Shown here in pieces: positions 12,175 through 19,872 of a stretch of DNA of 64,000 nucleotides; the stretch's first letter is position 1; every line of letters starts with the position of its first letter. The stretch comes from Paraburkholderia solitsugae. Its GTDB lineage: Bacteria; Pseudomonadota; Gammaproteobacteria; Burkholderiales; Burkholderiaceae. Under the pieces are notes generated by a model. That model ran no database searches. It worked only from the letters and a program-made list of their open reading frames with translations, and was not told where the DNA came from. The stretch is taken from positions 1 through 64,000 of the forward strand of contig NZ_WOEY01000161.1 in NCBI RefSeq assembly GCF_013177695.1, read 5' to 3'. A program made the position numbers and the translations under genes.

Positions 12175-13377
12175 TCAGTTGTCGTCGATCACGAACAGCC
12201 GCTGATACTCCTTCACCGCATATCGATCCGTCATGCCCGCGATGTAGTGGGCGATCAGGCGCGGCTGCTGCGACACGTCCGTCGATTGATAGCTGGGTGG
12301 CAAGAGCCGCGGATCGTCCGTGAATGCATCGAACAGGCCGGCCACTACGCGGCGAGCCTTGTTGGCCATGCGCATGACGCGATAGTGGCGGTACAGGTTC
12401 TTGAATAGAAAGCGCTTGAGCGCCGCCGCCTGCGCAGCGATCGCTTCGCTATGCGCGACCAGCGGCGGTGCGGCGCGCACGGCGTCCAGCGACGCTGGCG
12501 CGTGCCTTGCAAGATTGAGCGAGGTCGTATCGATCAGGTCGACGATCAACGTGTTGATAATGCGGCGCACGGTCTCGTGAATCAGCCGGCGCCCTTCGAT
12601 CTGCGGGAAGTCGTCGCGTGCGGCCGCGTAGTGCGTCTGCCATAACTCCACTTCAGCCAGCTGCTCCACCGCGAGCAGGCCAGAGCGCAAGCCGTCGTCG
12701 ACATCGTGATTGTTGTACGCGATCTCATCGGCGACATTGGCGATCTGCGCTTCGATGGAAGGCTGCCGCCCCTCCAGAAAACGCTCGCCGAGTGCGCCGA
12801 GGCGCCGCGCATTCTCGCGCGAGCAGTGCTTGAGAATGCCTTCCCGCGTTTCGAAGCAGAGATTCAGGCCGTTGAACGCGCCGTAGTGCTCTTCCAGATC
12901 GTCGACCACTGCGAGGCTTTGCAGGTTGTGCTCGAAGCCGCCATGTTCGCGCATACATTCGTTCAGCGCATCCTGGCCCGCATGGCCGAACGGCGTATGG
13001 CCGAGATCGTGCGCAAGCGAAATGGCTTCGACGAGGTCTTCGTTGACACGCAGATTTCGGGCAACCGAACGGGCAATCTGCGCGACTTCCAGGCTATGGG
13101 TGAGTCGCGTGCGAAACAGATCGCCCTCGTGATTCACGAATACCTGCGTTTTGTACTCAAGCCGACGGAACGCCGTCGAGTGGACGATGCGGTCGCGATC
13201 GCGCTGGAATTCGGTGCGCGCGCTGGGCGCGGCTTCGGGATAGCGACGCCCGCGCGAATGGGCGGAATGTGCCGCATACGGCGCAAGATGCGCTTCGAGT
13301 GCTTCCTGCGAAGGCACGCCGCTCACGGGCGTGCTTGCCGGGTCATGCTTTACATCGTCGCTGCGCCTGTCAGTCAC
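12175..13377 (-). CDS. dgt: Deoxyguanosinetriphosphate triphosphohydrolase-like protein
   Basis: 400 residues of the HD superfamily. These enzymes hydrolyse dNTPs (dGTP in E. coli) to deoxynucleoside and tripolyphosphate. The metal ligands are H94 in RLTHSLEVAQ and H123-D124 in SLAHDLGHTPFGHAG, with the N-terminal FQRDRDRIVHSTAFRRLEYKTQVF typical of the bacterial family. The start is GTG at 13377, with GGAGA six bases upstream. It follows aroB by 77 bases on the same strand, an arrangement familiar in Burkholderia, so it is probably read from the aroK-aroB transcript. The substrate range of this shorter, type 2-like protein may be broader than dGTP. Confidence 0.93.
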   Translation of the reverse strand: MTDRRSDDVKHDPASTPVSGVPSQEALEAHLAPYAAHSAHSRGRRYPEAAPSARTEFQRDRDRIVHSTAFRRLEYKTQVFVNHEGDLFRTRLTHSLEVAQIARSVARNLRVNEDLVEAISLAHDLGHTPFGHAGQDALNECMREHGGFEHNLQSLAVVDDLEEHYGAFNGLNLCFETREGILKHCSRENARRLGALGERFLEGRQPSIEAQIANVADEIAYNNHDVDDGLRSGLLAVEQLAEVELWQTHYAAARDDFPQIEGRRLIHETVRRIINTLIVDLIDTTSLNLARHAPASLDAVRAAPPLVAHSEAIAAQAAALKRFLFKNLYRHYRVMRMANKARRVVAGLFDAFTDDPRLLPPSYQSTDVSQQPRLIAHYIAGMTDRYAVKEYQRLFVIDDN

Positions 13378-13454
13378 CGGATTCTCCGAAACATGGGCGG
13401 CGCCTCGTGACGCTGGTGCGCGTTGCCTTGCTGCCAGGCCCTCGCCGAATCGGT

Positions 13455-14531
13455 CTAGACGGCAGCGGTCAGCGTGGCGTGCACCTCGGCGTCGGGCGCC
13501 TGGGTGATCAGCGTCTCACCGAAACGCTTCAACAGAATGAATTTGATCGCGCCGGCTTCCGCCTTCTTGTCGACCCGCATGAGTTCGACATACCGCGAAT
13601 CGCCAAGCGCGGGCGCCCGGGTGGGCAGATGCGCGGCTACGATCACGTCCACCAGACGCTTGCGCGCCGCTTCGTCGAGATAGCCCATGCGCACGGACAG
13701 GTCCGCCGCCATCACCATCCCGCAGCCGACCGCCTCGCCGTGCAACCATTCACCGTAGCCGAGTCCGGCTTCGATCGCATGGCCGAAGGTGTGGCCGAAA
13801 TTGAGGATCGCGCGCAGTCCGCCTTCGCGCTCGTCCTGCGCCACAACCGACGCCTTGATCTCGCACGAGCGCTTGACCGCTTCGGCCAGCGCTTCCGGCT
13901 CGCAGCGATTGAGCGCCTCGACGTTCGCTTCGATCCAGTTGAAGAAACCGGCGTCGGCAATCGCGCCGGTCTTGATCACTTCAGCGACGCCCGCGGCCAA
14001 TTCGCGCGCCGGCAGCGTGCGCAGCGCGCCGATGTCGGCGATCACAGCCTGCGGCTGGTAGAACGCGCCAATCATGTTTTTGCCAAGCGGATGGTTGATG
14101 CCGGTCTTGCCGCCCACCGACGAATCGACTTGCGACAGCAAGGTGGTCGGCACCTGGATGAACGGCACGCCGCGCATGTAGCAGGCCGCGGCAAACCCCG
14201 TCATGTCGCCGATCACGCCGCCGCCCAAGGCGATCAGCGTGGTCTTGCGATCGGCGCGCGAGCCCAGCAGCGCGTCGAAAATCAGGTTCAGGGTTTCGAG
14301 GTTCTTATACGCTTCGCCGTCCGGCAAAACGACCGTGGACACCTGCTTGCCGAGCGGCGCGAGCGCCGCGCGCAGCGTGTCGCCGTAGAGCGGGTCGACC
14401 GTGGTATTCGTGACGATGGTGACCGAGCTGCCGGCGATATGCGGCGCGAACAACGCGGTCTGGCTGATCAGATCAGCACCGATATGGATGGGGTAGGCGC
14501 GCTCGCCCAGTTCGACATTGACGGTAATCAT
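13455..14531 (-). CDS. aroB: 3-dehydroquinate synthase
   Basis: 358 residues. It converts DAHP to 3-dehydroquinate with NAD+ and a divalent metal, the second step of the shikimate pathway, in the cytosol. The NAD-binding GGGVIGDMTGFAA, then VPTTLLSQVDSSVGGKTGIN and the metal ligand region NFGHTFGHAIE are all present. The start MITVNVELGERAYPIHIG at 14531 is chosen over upstream in-frame starts because it matches the family and lies eight bases after the aroK stop. AroK and AroB work in the same pathway and are co-transcribed. Confidence 0.97.
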   Translation of the reverse strand: MITVNVELGERAYPIHIGADLISQTALFAPHIAGSSVTIVTNTTVDPLYGDTLRAALAPLGKQVSTVVLPDGEAYKNLETLNLIFDALLGSRADRKTTLIALGGGVIGDMTGFAAACYMRGVPFIQVPTTLLSQVDSSVGGKTGINHPLGKNMIGAFYQPQAVIADIGALRTLPARELAAGVAEVIKTGAIADAGFFNWIEANVEALNRCEPEALAEAVKRSCEIKASVVAQDEREGGLRAILNFGHTFGHAIEAGLGYGEWLHGEAVGCGMVMAADLSVRMGYLDEAARKRLVDVIVAAHLPTRAPALGDSRYVELMRVDKKAEAGAIKFILLKRFGETLITQAPDAEVHATLTAAV

Positions 14532-14539
14532 ACGGTCCA

Positions 14540-15091
14540 TTATGACGCAGGATGTTTGGCGACGCCGGCCATCTCGAGCTGCATCAGAACCATGTTGACG
14601 AGTCCGTTGACCGAAGGCCGGCCGGTTTCGATGACAAAGTGCGCGCATTCCCGGTATAGCGGATCGCGTACTTCGTAGAGCGCCTCGAGGCGCGCTTTGG
14701 GGTCTTCGGTCTGCAAAAGCGGACGATTCTTGTCGCGCCGGGTGCGCAGCCAGAGATCGTGCGGATTGGCGCGCAAATAGATCACCAGACCTCGATTTCG
14801 CAGCGCTTCGCGGTTTTCCGGCCGCAGCACGGCGCCGCCGCCCGTGGCCAGCACGATATTTTCGCGCCCGGTCAGCTCGGAAATCACGTGCGCTTCGCGA
14901 TCGCGAAAGCCCGCTTCGCCTTCCAGCTCGAAGATCACTGGGATGCGCGCGCCCGTGCGCGCCTCGATTTCATGGTCGGAATCGAAGAACGGGCGATCGA
15001 GACGGCGCGCAATGGCCCGGCCCACGGTGGTTTTGCCTGCCCCCATGAGCCCTACAAAAAATACATTGGCGTATGCGTCCCGCGCTTGCAA
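14540..15091 (-). CDS. aroK: Shikimate kinase
   Basis: 183 residues from a TTG start at 15091, preceded by AGAGGA seven bases upstream; the resulting N-terminus (M)QARDAYANVFFVGLMGAGKT fits the family, whereas longer frames do not. The enzyme phosphorylates shikimate with ATP. The Walker A is GLMGAGKTT (14-22), shikimate is bound by D39 in FFDSDHE, R63 and the GGG at 84-86, and the lid carries R123 in NRPLL. It lies between pilQ and aroB, the common proteobacterial pilMNOPQ-aroKB order, with 106 bases separating it from pilQ. Confidence 0.95.
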   Translation of the reverse strand: MQARDAYANVFFVGLMGAGKTTVGRAIARRLDRPFFDSDHEIEARTGARIPVIFELEGEAGFRDREAHVISELTGRENIVLATGGGAVLRPENREALRNRGLVIYLRANPHDLWLRTRRDKNRPLLQTEDPKARLEALYEVRDPLYRECAHFVIETGRPSVNGLVNMVLMQLEMAGVAKHPAS

Positions 15092-15197
15092 CGGTGTCCT
15101 CTGGCTAATCCGGTATGGTTCGTGCCGCAGCTTACTGGCAAAGCGGCTGCCTTGTCGAGCCTGCACGCCGCCGCGAGTGAGCGGCGGCAGCGTGCCC

Positions 15198-16982
15198 CTA
15201 ATTTGTCTGAACGACGCGCGGCGTGATGAAAACTGCCAGTTCACTGCGCTGGTCCCGACGGGCCCGATGGCGAAAAAGCGCACCTAAAACAGGTATTTTG
15301 CCCAGGACCGGCACCCGCGTCACATCGTCCCGGTCGTCGGTCGCGTAAATTCCGCCGATCGACACCGTACCACCATCTTCGACTTCGACGCGCGTTTGCA
15401 CGTGTTTGGTGTTGATCGCGGGCCCGGCGTCAGTCTGCTCGCCGACGCTGTCTTTGGCGATGTCGAGATCCAGCACCACTCTGCCGTCCGGCATGATTTG
15501 CGGCTCAACCTCCAGTTTGAGCGTGGCGCGGCGAAACTGCACGCCCGACACACCCTGCCCCACTTTCGCCTGATAGGGCAGCTCGGTGCCCTGCTCGACG
15601 ACCGCTTTCATCCGGTCCGCTGTCACGACCCGGGGGCTCGAGACGATTTCACCGCGCCCTTCGGCCTCCAGCGCGCTCAGCTCGATGTTCAGGAGCCGCG
15701 TCGCCCCGGCTGCGAACAAGGTCAGCCCGGCGGTGGCGGCGTCGAAACCGGAAATCGGCCGCGCCGACAGATCGTATACGGAGCCGTCCTTGCCTCCCGT
15801 CAACCCTCGGGTGGAACCGTCGGCGTTGGCATTGGCCGCCGCCATGGAAAGCCGCACACCGAGATTACGCGAAAACCCATGCTCACCTTCGACGATACGC
15901 GCCTCGATCAATACCTGACGGGTCGGCCGGTCGACGGAGGCAAGCAACGACGTGATTTGCGCGAGGCGTCCTTCGAGATCGGTGACGAACAGCAGATTGG
16001 TACGCGGATCGGCAGTCGCGGCGCCGCGTTTGGACAGCACGCGCTGGTTTCCGGCGCCGCTCAACAGCCGCCGCACGTCGTCGGCGCGGGCGTACTGCAA
16101 CTCGAACGTGCGGCTTGCGAGCGGCTCAAGATCGGCAGCTCTCGCGTGCGCTTCGAAACGTTGCCGCTCACGCGCGGCCAGATCCGCGATCGGTGCGACC
16201 CAGATCACGTTGCCGTGCCGCTCCATTGCCAGCCCGTTGACGTCGAGCAAGGTATCGAACGCGGTGCGCCACGGCACCTTGTCGAGCCGCAGTGAAACGG
16301 CGCCGCGCACTCTCTCGCTCGCGACGATGTTCAGTCCGGTGAACTCGGCGAAGGCGTTGAGCACCGCGCCGAGTTCGGCACGCTGGAAATTAAGCGAGAT
16401 CGGTTTGTCGTCAGCGGCAAGTTTGGCGTCTGCAGGCGTTTTCGGTGCGTCGCTCAGGCGCGCGAGCGGAGGCAGCGGGACCGGTGGGCCTTCAAGCGCT
16501 GAAGTTCCAGCGAGATCATCGCGCGCAGAGGCTGCGGATTGTCTCCGTAGCGGAACTGAACCGTCTGCGTCGCCGGCGAGGTCGTCGGCGCGACCGATGT
16601 CGGCGGGTGCCGCCGCTCGCGATACGCGGGGCTCGTCGGCGAAATCGTCACGGAACGGGTTAGGCACTTCGGCAGCGATGCCGCGCGGCAGTGGCGGTGC
16701 GTCGTATCGAGCATCGGGCAGCGCGATGGCGTCGTCGAGCGACATGTGCGCGGGGAGTGGAGGAAGCAGCGGGGTCGACGCGTGCGCGATGCCGATGCTT
16801 AATGCCATGCCGGCGACCAGACAGCTAAAAAGGCTAAGATGGCTGCGAACCGGACTGCAAAGCGATCTGCAAAACGCGCCTCCACGCGTTCTTGCAGACA
16901 GGCCACAACAGACACCATGGCAAAAACACGTGCGAGCGCCGAAGCGCAACACGGCCACGCTAACTGGCGTCATCAGCCTCAT
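15198..16982 (-). CDS. pilQ: Type IV pilus secretin PilQ, without AMIN domains
   Basis: 594 residues, shorter than the roughly 700-770 of typical PilQ. The outer-membrane ring through which the pilus fibre exits. After an unusually long basic leader, a hydrophobic segment ends at IAHA (about 68). Residues 70-190 are a Pro/Ala/Asp-rich linker in the place where AMIN peptidoglycan-binding domains would be. Then come an STN/N0 domain (194-265), an N1 secretin domain (288-352) and the secretin barrel (355-594) beginning VLIEARIVE and containing VPVLGKIPVLGALF. Its ATG overlaps the stop of the pilO/P gene as TGATG. Gene identity is firm; the reduced N-terminus is discussed as a finding. Confidence 0.9.
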   Translation of the reverse strand: MRLMTPVSVAVLRFGARTCFCHGVCCGLSARTRGGAFCRSLCSPVRSHLSLFSCLVAGMALSIGIAHASTPLLPPLPAHMSLDDAIALPDARYDAPPLPRGIAAEVPNPFRDDFADEPRVSRAAAPADIGRADDLAGDADGSVPLRRQSAASARDDLAGTSALEGPPVPLPPLARLSDAPKTPADAKLAADDKPISLNFQRAELGAVLNAFAEFTGLNIVASERVRGAVSLRLDKVPWRTAFDTLLDVNGLAMERHGNVIWVAPIADLAARERQRFEAHARAADLEPLASRTFELQYARADDVRRLLSGAGNQRVLSKRGAATADPRTNLLFVTDLEGRLAQITSLLASVDRPTRQVLIEARIVEGEHGFSRNLGVRLSMAAANANADGSTRGLTGGKDGSVYDLSARPISGFDAATAGLTLFAAGATRLLNIELSALEAEGRGEIVSSPRVVTADRMKAVVEQGTELPYQAKVGQGVSGVQFRRATLKLEVEPQIMPDGRVVLDLDIAKDSVGEQTDAGPAINTKHVQTRVEVEDGGTVSIGGIYATDDRDDVTRVPVLGKIPVLGALFRHRARRDQRSELAVFITPRVVQTN

Positions 16983-17905
16983 CAGGACGCCTCCGTCAGT
17001 GCCAACGTACGTGTCGCGCCGCCACTGACCAGCGTGATGCTGAGCGCGTCGAGCCGCGTGACGCGCTCAGTACCAAGTTGCTGCCCGGGCACGACCGTGG
17101 TCGCGCCATCTGGCGTATCGAGCAAGGCCAGGCCTCGCGTGCGGTCGTGCAGCAAGCCGACCAGGCGCAGTGGTGAAACATCAGGCTGCGGCTCGCCGGA
17201 CGCGAGCATCTGCGGAAGCGAGAACGGGTCGAAGAATACGATGTCTTCTTCATCGTCTGAATCGAGGCTCTCGTCGGCGAACGCATCCGCAGCAGCCGTA
17301 GAAGGCACCGGTCTCAGCGCGCTGAATACGTGCAGCGTCGCCCTCACCGCCAGCGAATCAGCATCGCGCTTGACCGTCACATCGAAGGGAACGATCAGCA
17401 CCGGCAGATCCGACAGGCCGCGCAGAAATGCCATCAGGTGGACGAAATTGGTGTGCGCGGTGAGCTGGATAGGACGCATGTTTTCGGCACCCGAGCCGCT
17501 AGTGGCGCCCGGTTCTACCGAGAGCAACGAAACGCTATTCTGCGTCGCGAGTTCGGACACGATGCGCACATCGTCCGCGGAGGTCCATGACGCAGGCAAC
17601 GGTGCGCCCGGCGTGGCGGCAATTTCCCGGCGTAGCGCGGGCAATTGCGCCAGCGCGCGGCGCGCCTCCGCGAGATGCCGGGTGGCGGCATCCAATGCCG
17701 TCCGGCTCGCCTCGACACCGCCGAGATCGGCCACCACCCAGCCATGCGCGCCAAGTCCGAACACGACCGCAGCGATCAGCAACGCGACCACCCAACGGCG
17801 CCGACGGCTCCAGGCAGCGAGCGGCAAGCGCACACGCTTCAGCCACTGGGACAAAGAAAACTGCGCGCTCGCCGCGCCGCCGAACTCGACAAAAACCGTA
17901 CTCAT
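16982..17905 (-). CDS. Fused PilO-PilP type IV pilus alignment protein
   Basis: 307 residues. The N-terminus is cytoplasmic, with one membrane helix (about 38-56, RRWVVALLIAAVVFGLGAHG), a coiled-coil and a ferredoxin-like periplasmic domain of PilO type (about 60-200). An acidic linker (SLDSDDEEDIVFFDPF) leads to a C-terminal beta domain of about 82 residues, PLRLVGLLHDRTRGLALLDT through VVPGQQLGTERVTRLDALSITL, as in PilP. Separate pilO and pilP genes are absent between pilN and pilQ. The PilP part has no lipoprotein signal, so it is tethered by the PilO helix. The start overlaps the pilN stop (ATGA). Function is inferred from position and fold-like motifs. Confidence 0.75.
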   Translation of the reverse strand: MSTVFVEFGGAASAQFSLSQWLKRVRLPLAAWSRRRRWVVALLIAAVVFGLGAHGWVVADLGGVEASRTALDAATRHLAEARRALAQLPALRREIAATPGAPLPASWTSADDVRIVSELATQNSVSLLSVEPGATSGSGAENMRPIQLTAHTNFVHLMAFLRGLSDLPVLIVPFDVTVKRDADSLAVRATLHVFSALRPVPSTAAADAFADESLDSDDEEDIVFFDPFSLPQMLASGEPQPDVSPLRLVGLLHDRTRGLALLDTPDGATTVVPGQQLGTERVTRLDALSITLVSGGATRTLALTEAS

Positions 17906-18630
17906 TTCGCACCTCCTGATTGTTCAGACTTCACGGGACCTTGCGCCGCCAACCCGGCTGTATGAGCCGTTTTCTTTGGCGGGTCGTCCCAGCGCAGATG
18001 CGCGCCGAATTCGATCGGGCCGGTCATGCGGGCCGCCGCAACCGCACTGCTGCGTGGCGCCGAGCGACGCAGGTCGCTGACCTCCGCGCCCTGCACACCG
18101 CGGATCGCGCTCAAGCGTTTGAGCCACCCGGCCGACGCGATATGTCCGCGCGAGGTCGCGAACAATTCCGTCTCGTGCTCGCGGTGGCGCAACTGCTGCA
18201 GCACCACGCCGTCACCCGGTTCGAAACTCAATGCATCCAGCAGATCGCGCAAATGCATTAGCGGCTCGGACAAGTTCACCGCACGCGCCGCGCCTTTGCG
18301 TTGCTCGTCTTGCGCCCGCAGCAAGCTGGCGTGCTCCGCGAGCGGCACGGCTAGGTGCGTGAGCGATTGTTCGATCGACGCGCGCTGCGCGTCGATCCGT
18401 GACCGTTCAAATGCCTGCCATCCGATTAACGCAAGCAAGGCCGCGAAACCGGCGAGCGCTGCGGCAAGCCATTCGAGCAGACGCTGCCGGCGCGAGAGCC
18501 GCGCATTGCGTTGCCTGTACGGCAGCAGATTGAAGCCGCCGAGTCGCAGCCGTGCGAAGCGCGCGCCAGGCGTAGAAGGCGGCATGTTCGGGCCCGCCGG
18601 ATCCAAACCTGCGCTCGGACCGCGCCTCAT
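17902..18630 (-). CDS. pilN: Type IV pilus inner-membrane protein PilN
   Basis: 242 residues from ATG 18630, which overlaps the pilM stop as ATGA. The family marker GGFNLLPYRQ lies at residues 31-40 and is the segment that in PilN binds PilM; it is followed by one membrane helix (52-72) and a periplasmic coiled-coil plus ferredoxin-like domain. The usual PilN has FNLLPYR close to residue 8, so the 30-residue Pro/Gly-rich extension before it is unusual. With PilM and the PilO/P fusion it forms the alignment complex linking the pilus motor to the secretin. Confidence 0.87.
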   Translation of the reverse strand: MRRGPSAGLDPAGPNMPPSTPGARFARLRLGGFNLLPYRQRNARLSRRQRLLEWLAAALAGFAALLALIGWQAFERSRIDAQRASIEQSLTHLAVPLAEHASLLRAQDEQRKGAARAVNLSEPLMHLRDLLDALSFEPGDGVVLQQLRHREHETELFATSRGHIASAGWLKRLSAIRGVQGAEVSDLRRSAPRSSAVAAARMTGPIEFGAHLRWDDPPKKTAHTAGLAAQGPVKSEQSGGAK

Positions 18631-19619
18631 TCGAGCACCCCGCGCAACGCAAGTCCGAATGCGACCGCTGCGGCAGGCTCGTGCAACAAGGGATCGTGCA
18701 GTTGAGGGGCGAGCCCGCCCAGCGCCGCACATTCGAACGGCAGCACAGTGCAACCCAATACATCGGCGATATCCGCCATCGAGAAGCCCACGCCGTCGAG
18801 CAAATCGACCTCGCCGCTCAACAACGCGCAGTCGAGTACGGGACCGTGGACGAGATCACGCAATGCGTCGGCGAGATCGGTGTGCTCGGGCGCCGGGTAG
18901 CGCATTTCGCCGACCAGGCAGTCGTCGACGATGCGCCAGCCGTACACGCCGTCCATGCCGATCCAGAGCGCGACATAGGGCTCGTGCGGATCGAGTTCGT
19001 GGCTCGCCGCGTAGCGCATGGCGCGCAAAGCCGCATGCGGCTCGCCATCGATCGCGGTGAGCGAGATACCCGCGGACGCCGCGCATTCGATACGCGCTTC
19101 GAGGTGCTGACGTGCGGTGGCGGCGATCGTCACCGAACGAATCGGCGAGCGCGTTTCGTCGACGAACCAGTCGACCGCCAACGCATGCCGCTCGAGGCCT
19201 GCGATGCGCTCGACTTCGCTCATCACCGCCGGCTCGAGTTCGGCGAGTTCATGCCCGCCGTCTTCCGCGCAACCGGCGAGCGCGGCGAGCCGTGTGAGCG
19301 GCACTGTGGTTGTCAACGTGGCCGAGGCGGGCAGCGCCATCGCGCATCGCAATGCATGCGTCGCACACGCGCGCGGCAGACCGGCGAATGCGTCGCGTAG
19401 CGCACGCGCCACCGCGTGCCGGTCGGCGATCTCTGTGCCGGCCATCGTGCCGGCTCCAAGCGGCACCGTGCTCGCGTACTCGATATGCAGCGCGGCACGT
19501 GCGCGTGAATGCTGACTCACCACGACCAGACGCACCGCCTGCGAACCCACATCGATTCCCGCAGCAAAACGCTGCGCACCGAGTTGCATACCTTGAAGCC
19601 ACGAACTTTTGAACGTCAT
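18627..19619 (-). CDS. pilM: Type IV pilus assembly ATPase-fold protein PilM
   Basis: 330 residues of the actin-like PilM/FtsA family. GIDVGSQAVRLVV (21-33) is the phosphate-1 motif, and the C-terminal half has LWIGMDGVYGW and PAAAVAFGLALRGVLE like the adenosine-binding end. PilM sits at the cytoplasmic face and binds the N-terminus of PilN. The start is ATG 19619, with GAGGGAGGG seven bases upstream. It heads the pil-aroKB-dgt gene string and is divergent from the ponA-type gene. It is diverged compared with Pseudomonas PilM, and identification rests partly on its position. Confidence 0.85.
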   Translation of the reverse strand: MTFKSSWLQGMQLGAQRFAAGIDVGSQAVRLVVVSQHSRARAALHIEYASTVPLGAGTMAGTEIADRHAVARALRDAFAGLPRACATHALRCAMALPASATLTTTVPLTRLAALAGCAEDGGHELAELEPAVMSEVERIAGLERHALAVDWFVDETRSPIRSVTIAATARQHLEARIECAASAGISLTAIDGEPHAALRAMRYAASHELDPHEPYVALWIGMDGVYGWRIVDDCLVGEMRYPAPEHTDLADALRDLVHGPVLDCALLSGEVDLLDGVGFSMADIADVLGCTVLPFECAALGGLAPQLHDPLLHEPAAAVAFGLALRGVLE

Positions 19620-19841
19620 CACGCCCTCCCTCAGACTCACGCGACGAACTATTCGAACGCGGGTAACGAGGGAGAATTGTGCGTAGCCGCGCCGCCGCGC
19701 GACACTCAGCCGAATGGCTAACGTTGCGCGACGCACGCCCTGCACGCCATCAAAGCGTCTACAGTGAAGTCATTCCTGCGCGGCGCGCCGACTTGTCAAG
19801 AACTGTCAGTAAGCATGCCGAAAGCTGAAAAGCGAGGCGGC

Positions 19842-19847
19842 TATAAT
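19842..19847 (+). promoter_or_regulatory. -10 element of the PBP1A gene
   Basis: A consensus TATAAT lies 25 bases upstream of the ATG at 19873. No good -35 is present at 16-18 bases (GAAAGC or CGAAAG), so an activator or a weak promoter is likely. The implied 5' leader is only about 20 bases. Confidence 0.55.
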
Positions 19848-19872
19848 CGCGGGACTGTTTTTTGGTGCCCAT

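Noticed and set aside
14532..14648. Longer aroB frame beginning inside aroK
   Set aside because: The extension overlaps aroK and is not part of the dehydroquinate synthase fold.
15092..15283. Longer aroK frame beginning inside pilQ
   Set aside because: The extra 64 residues are the out-of-frame end of pilQ; the TTG at 15091 has a good ribosome binding site and fits the family.
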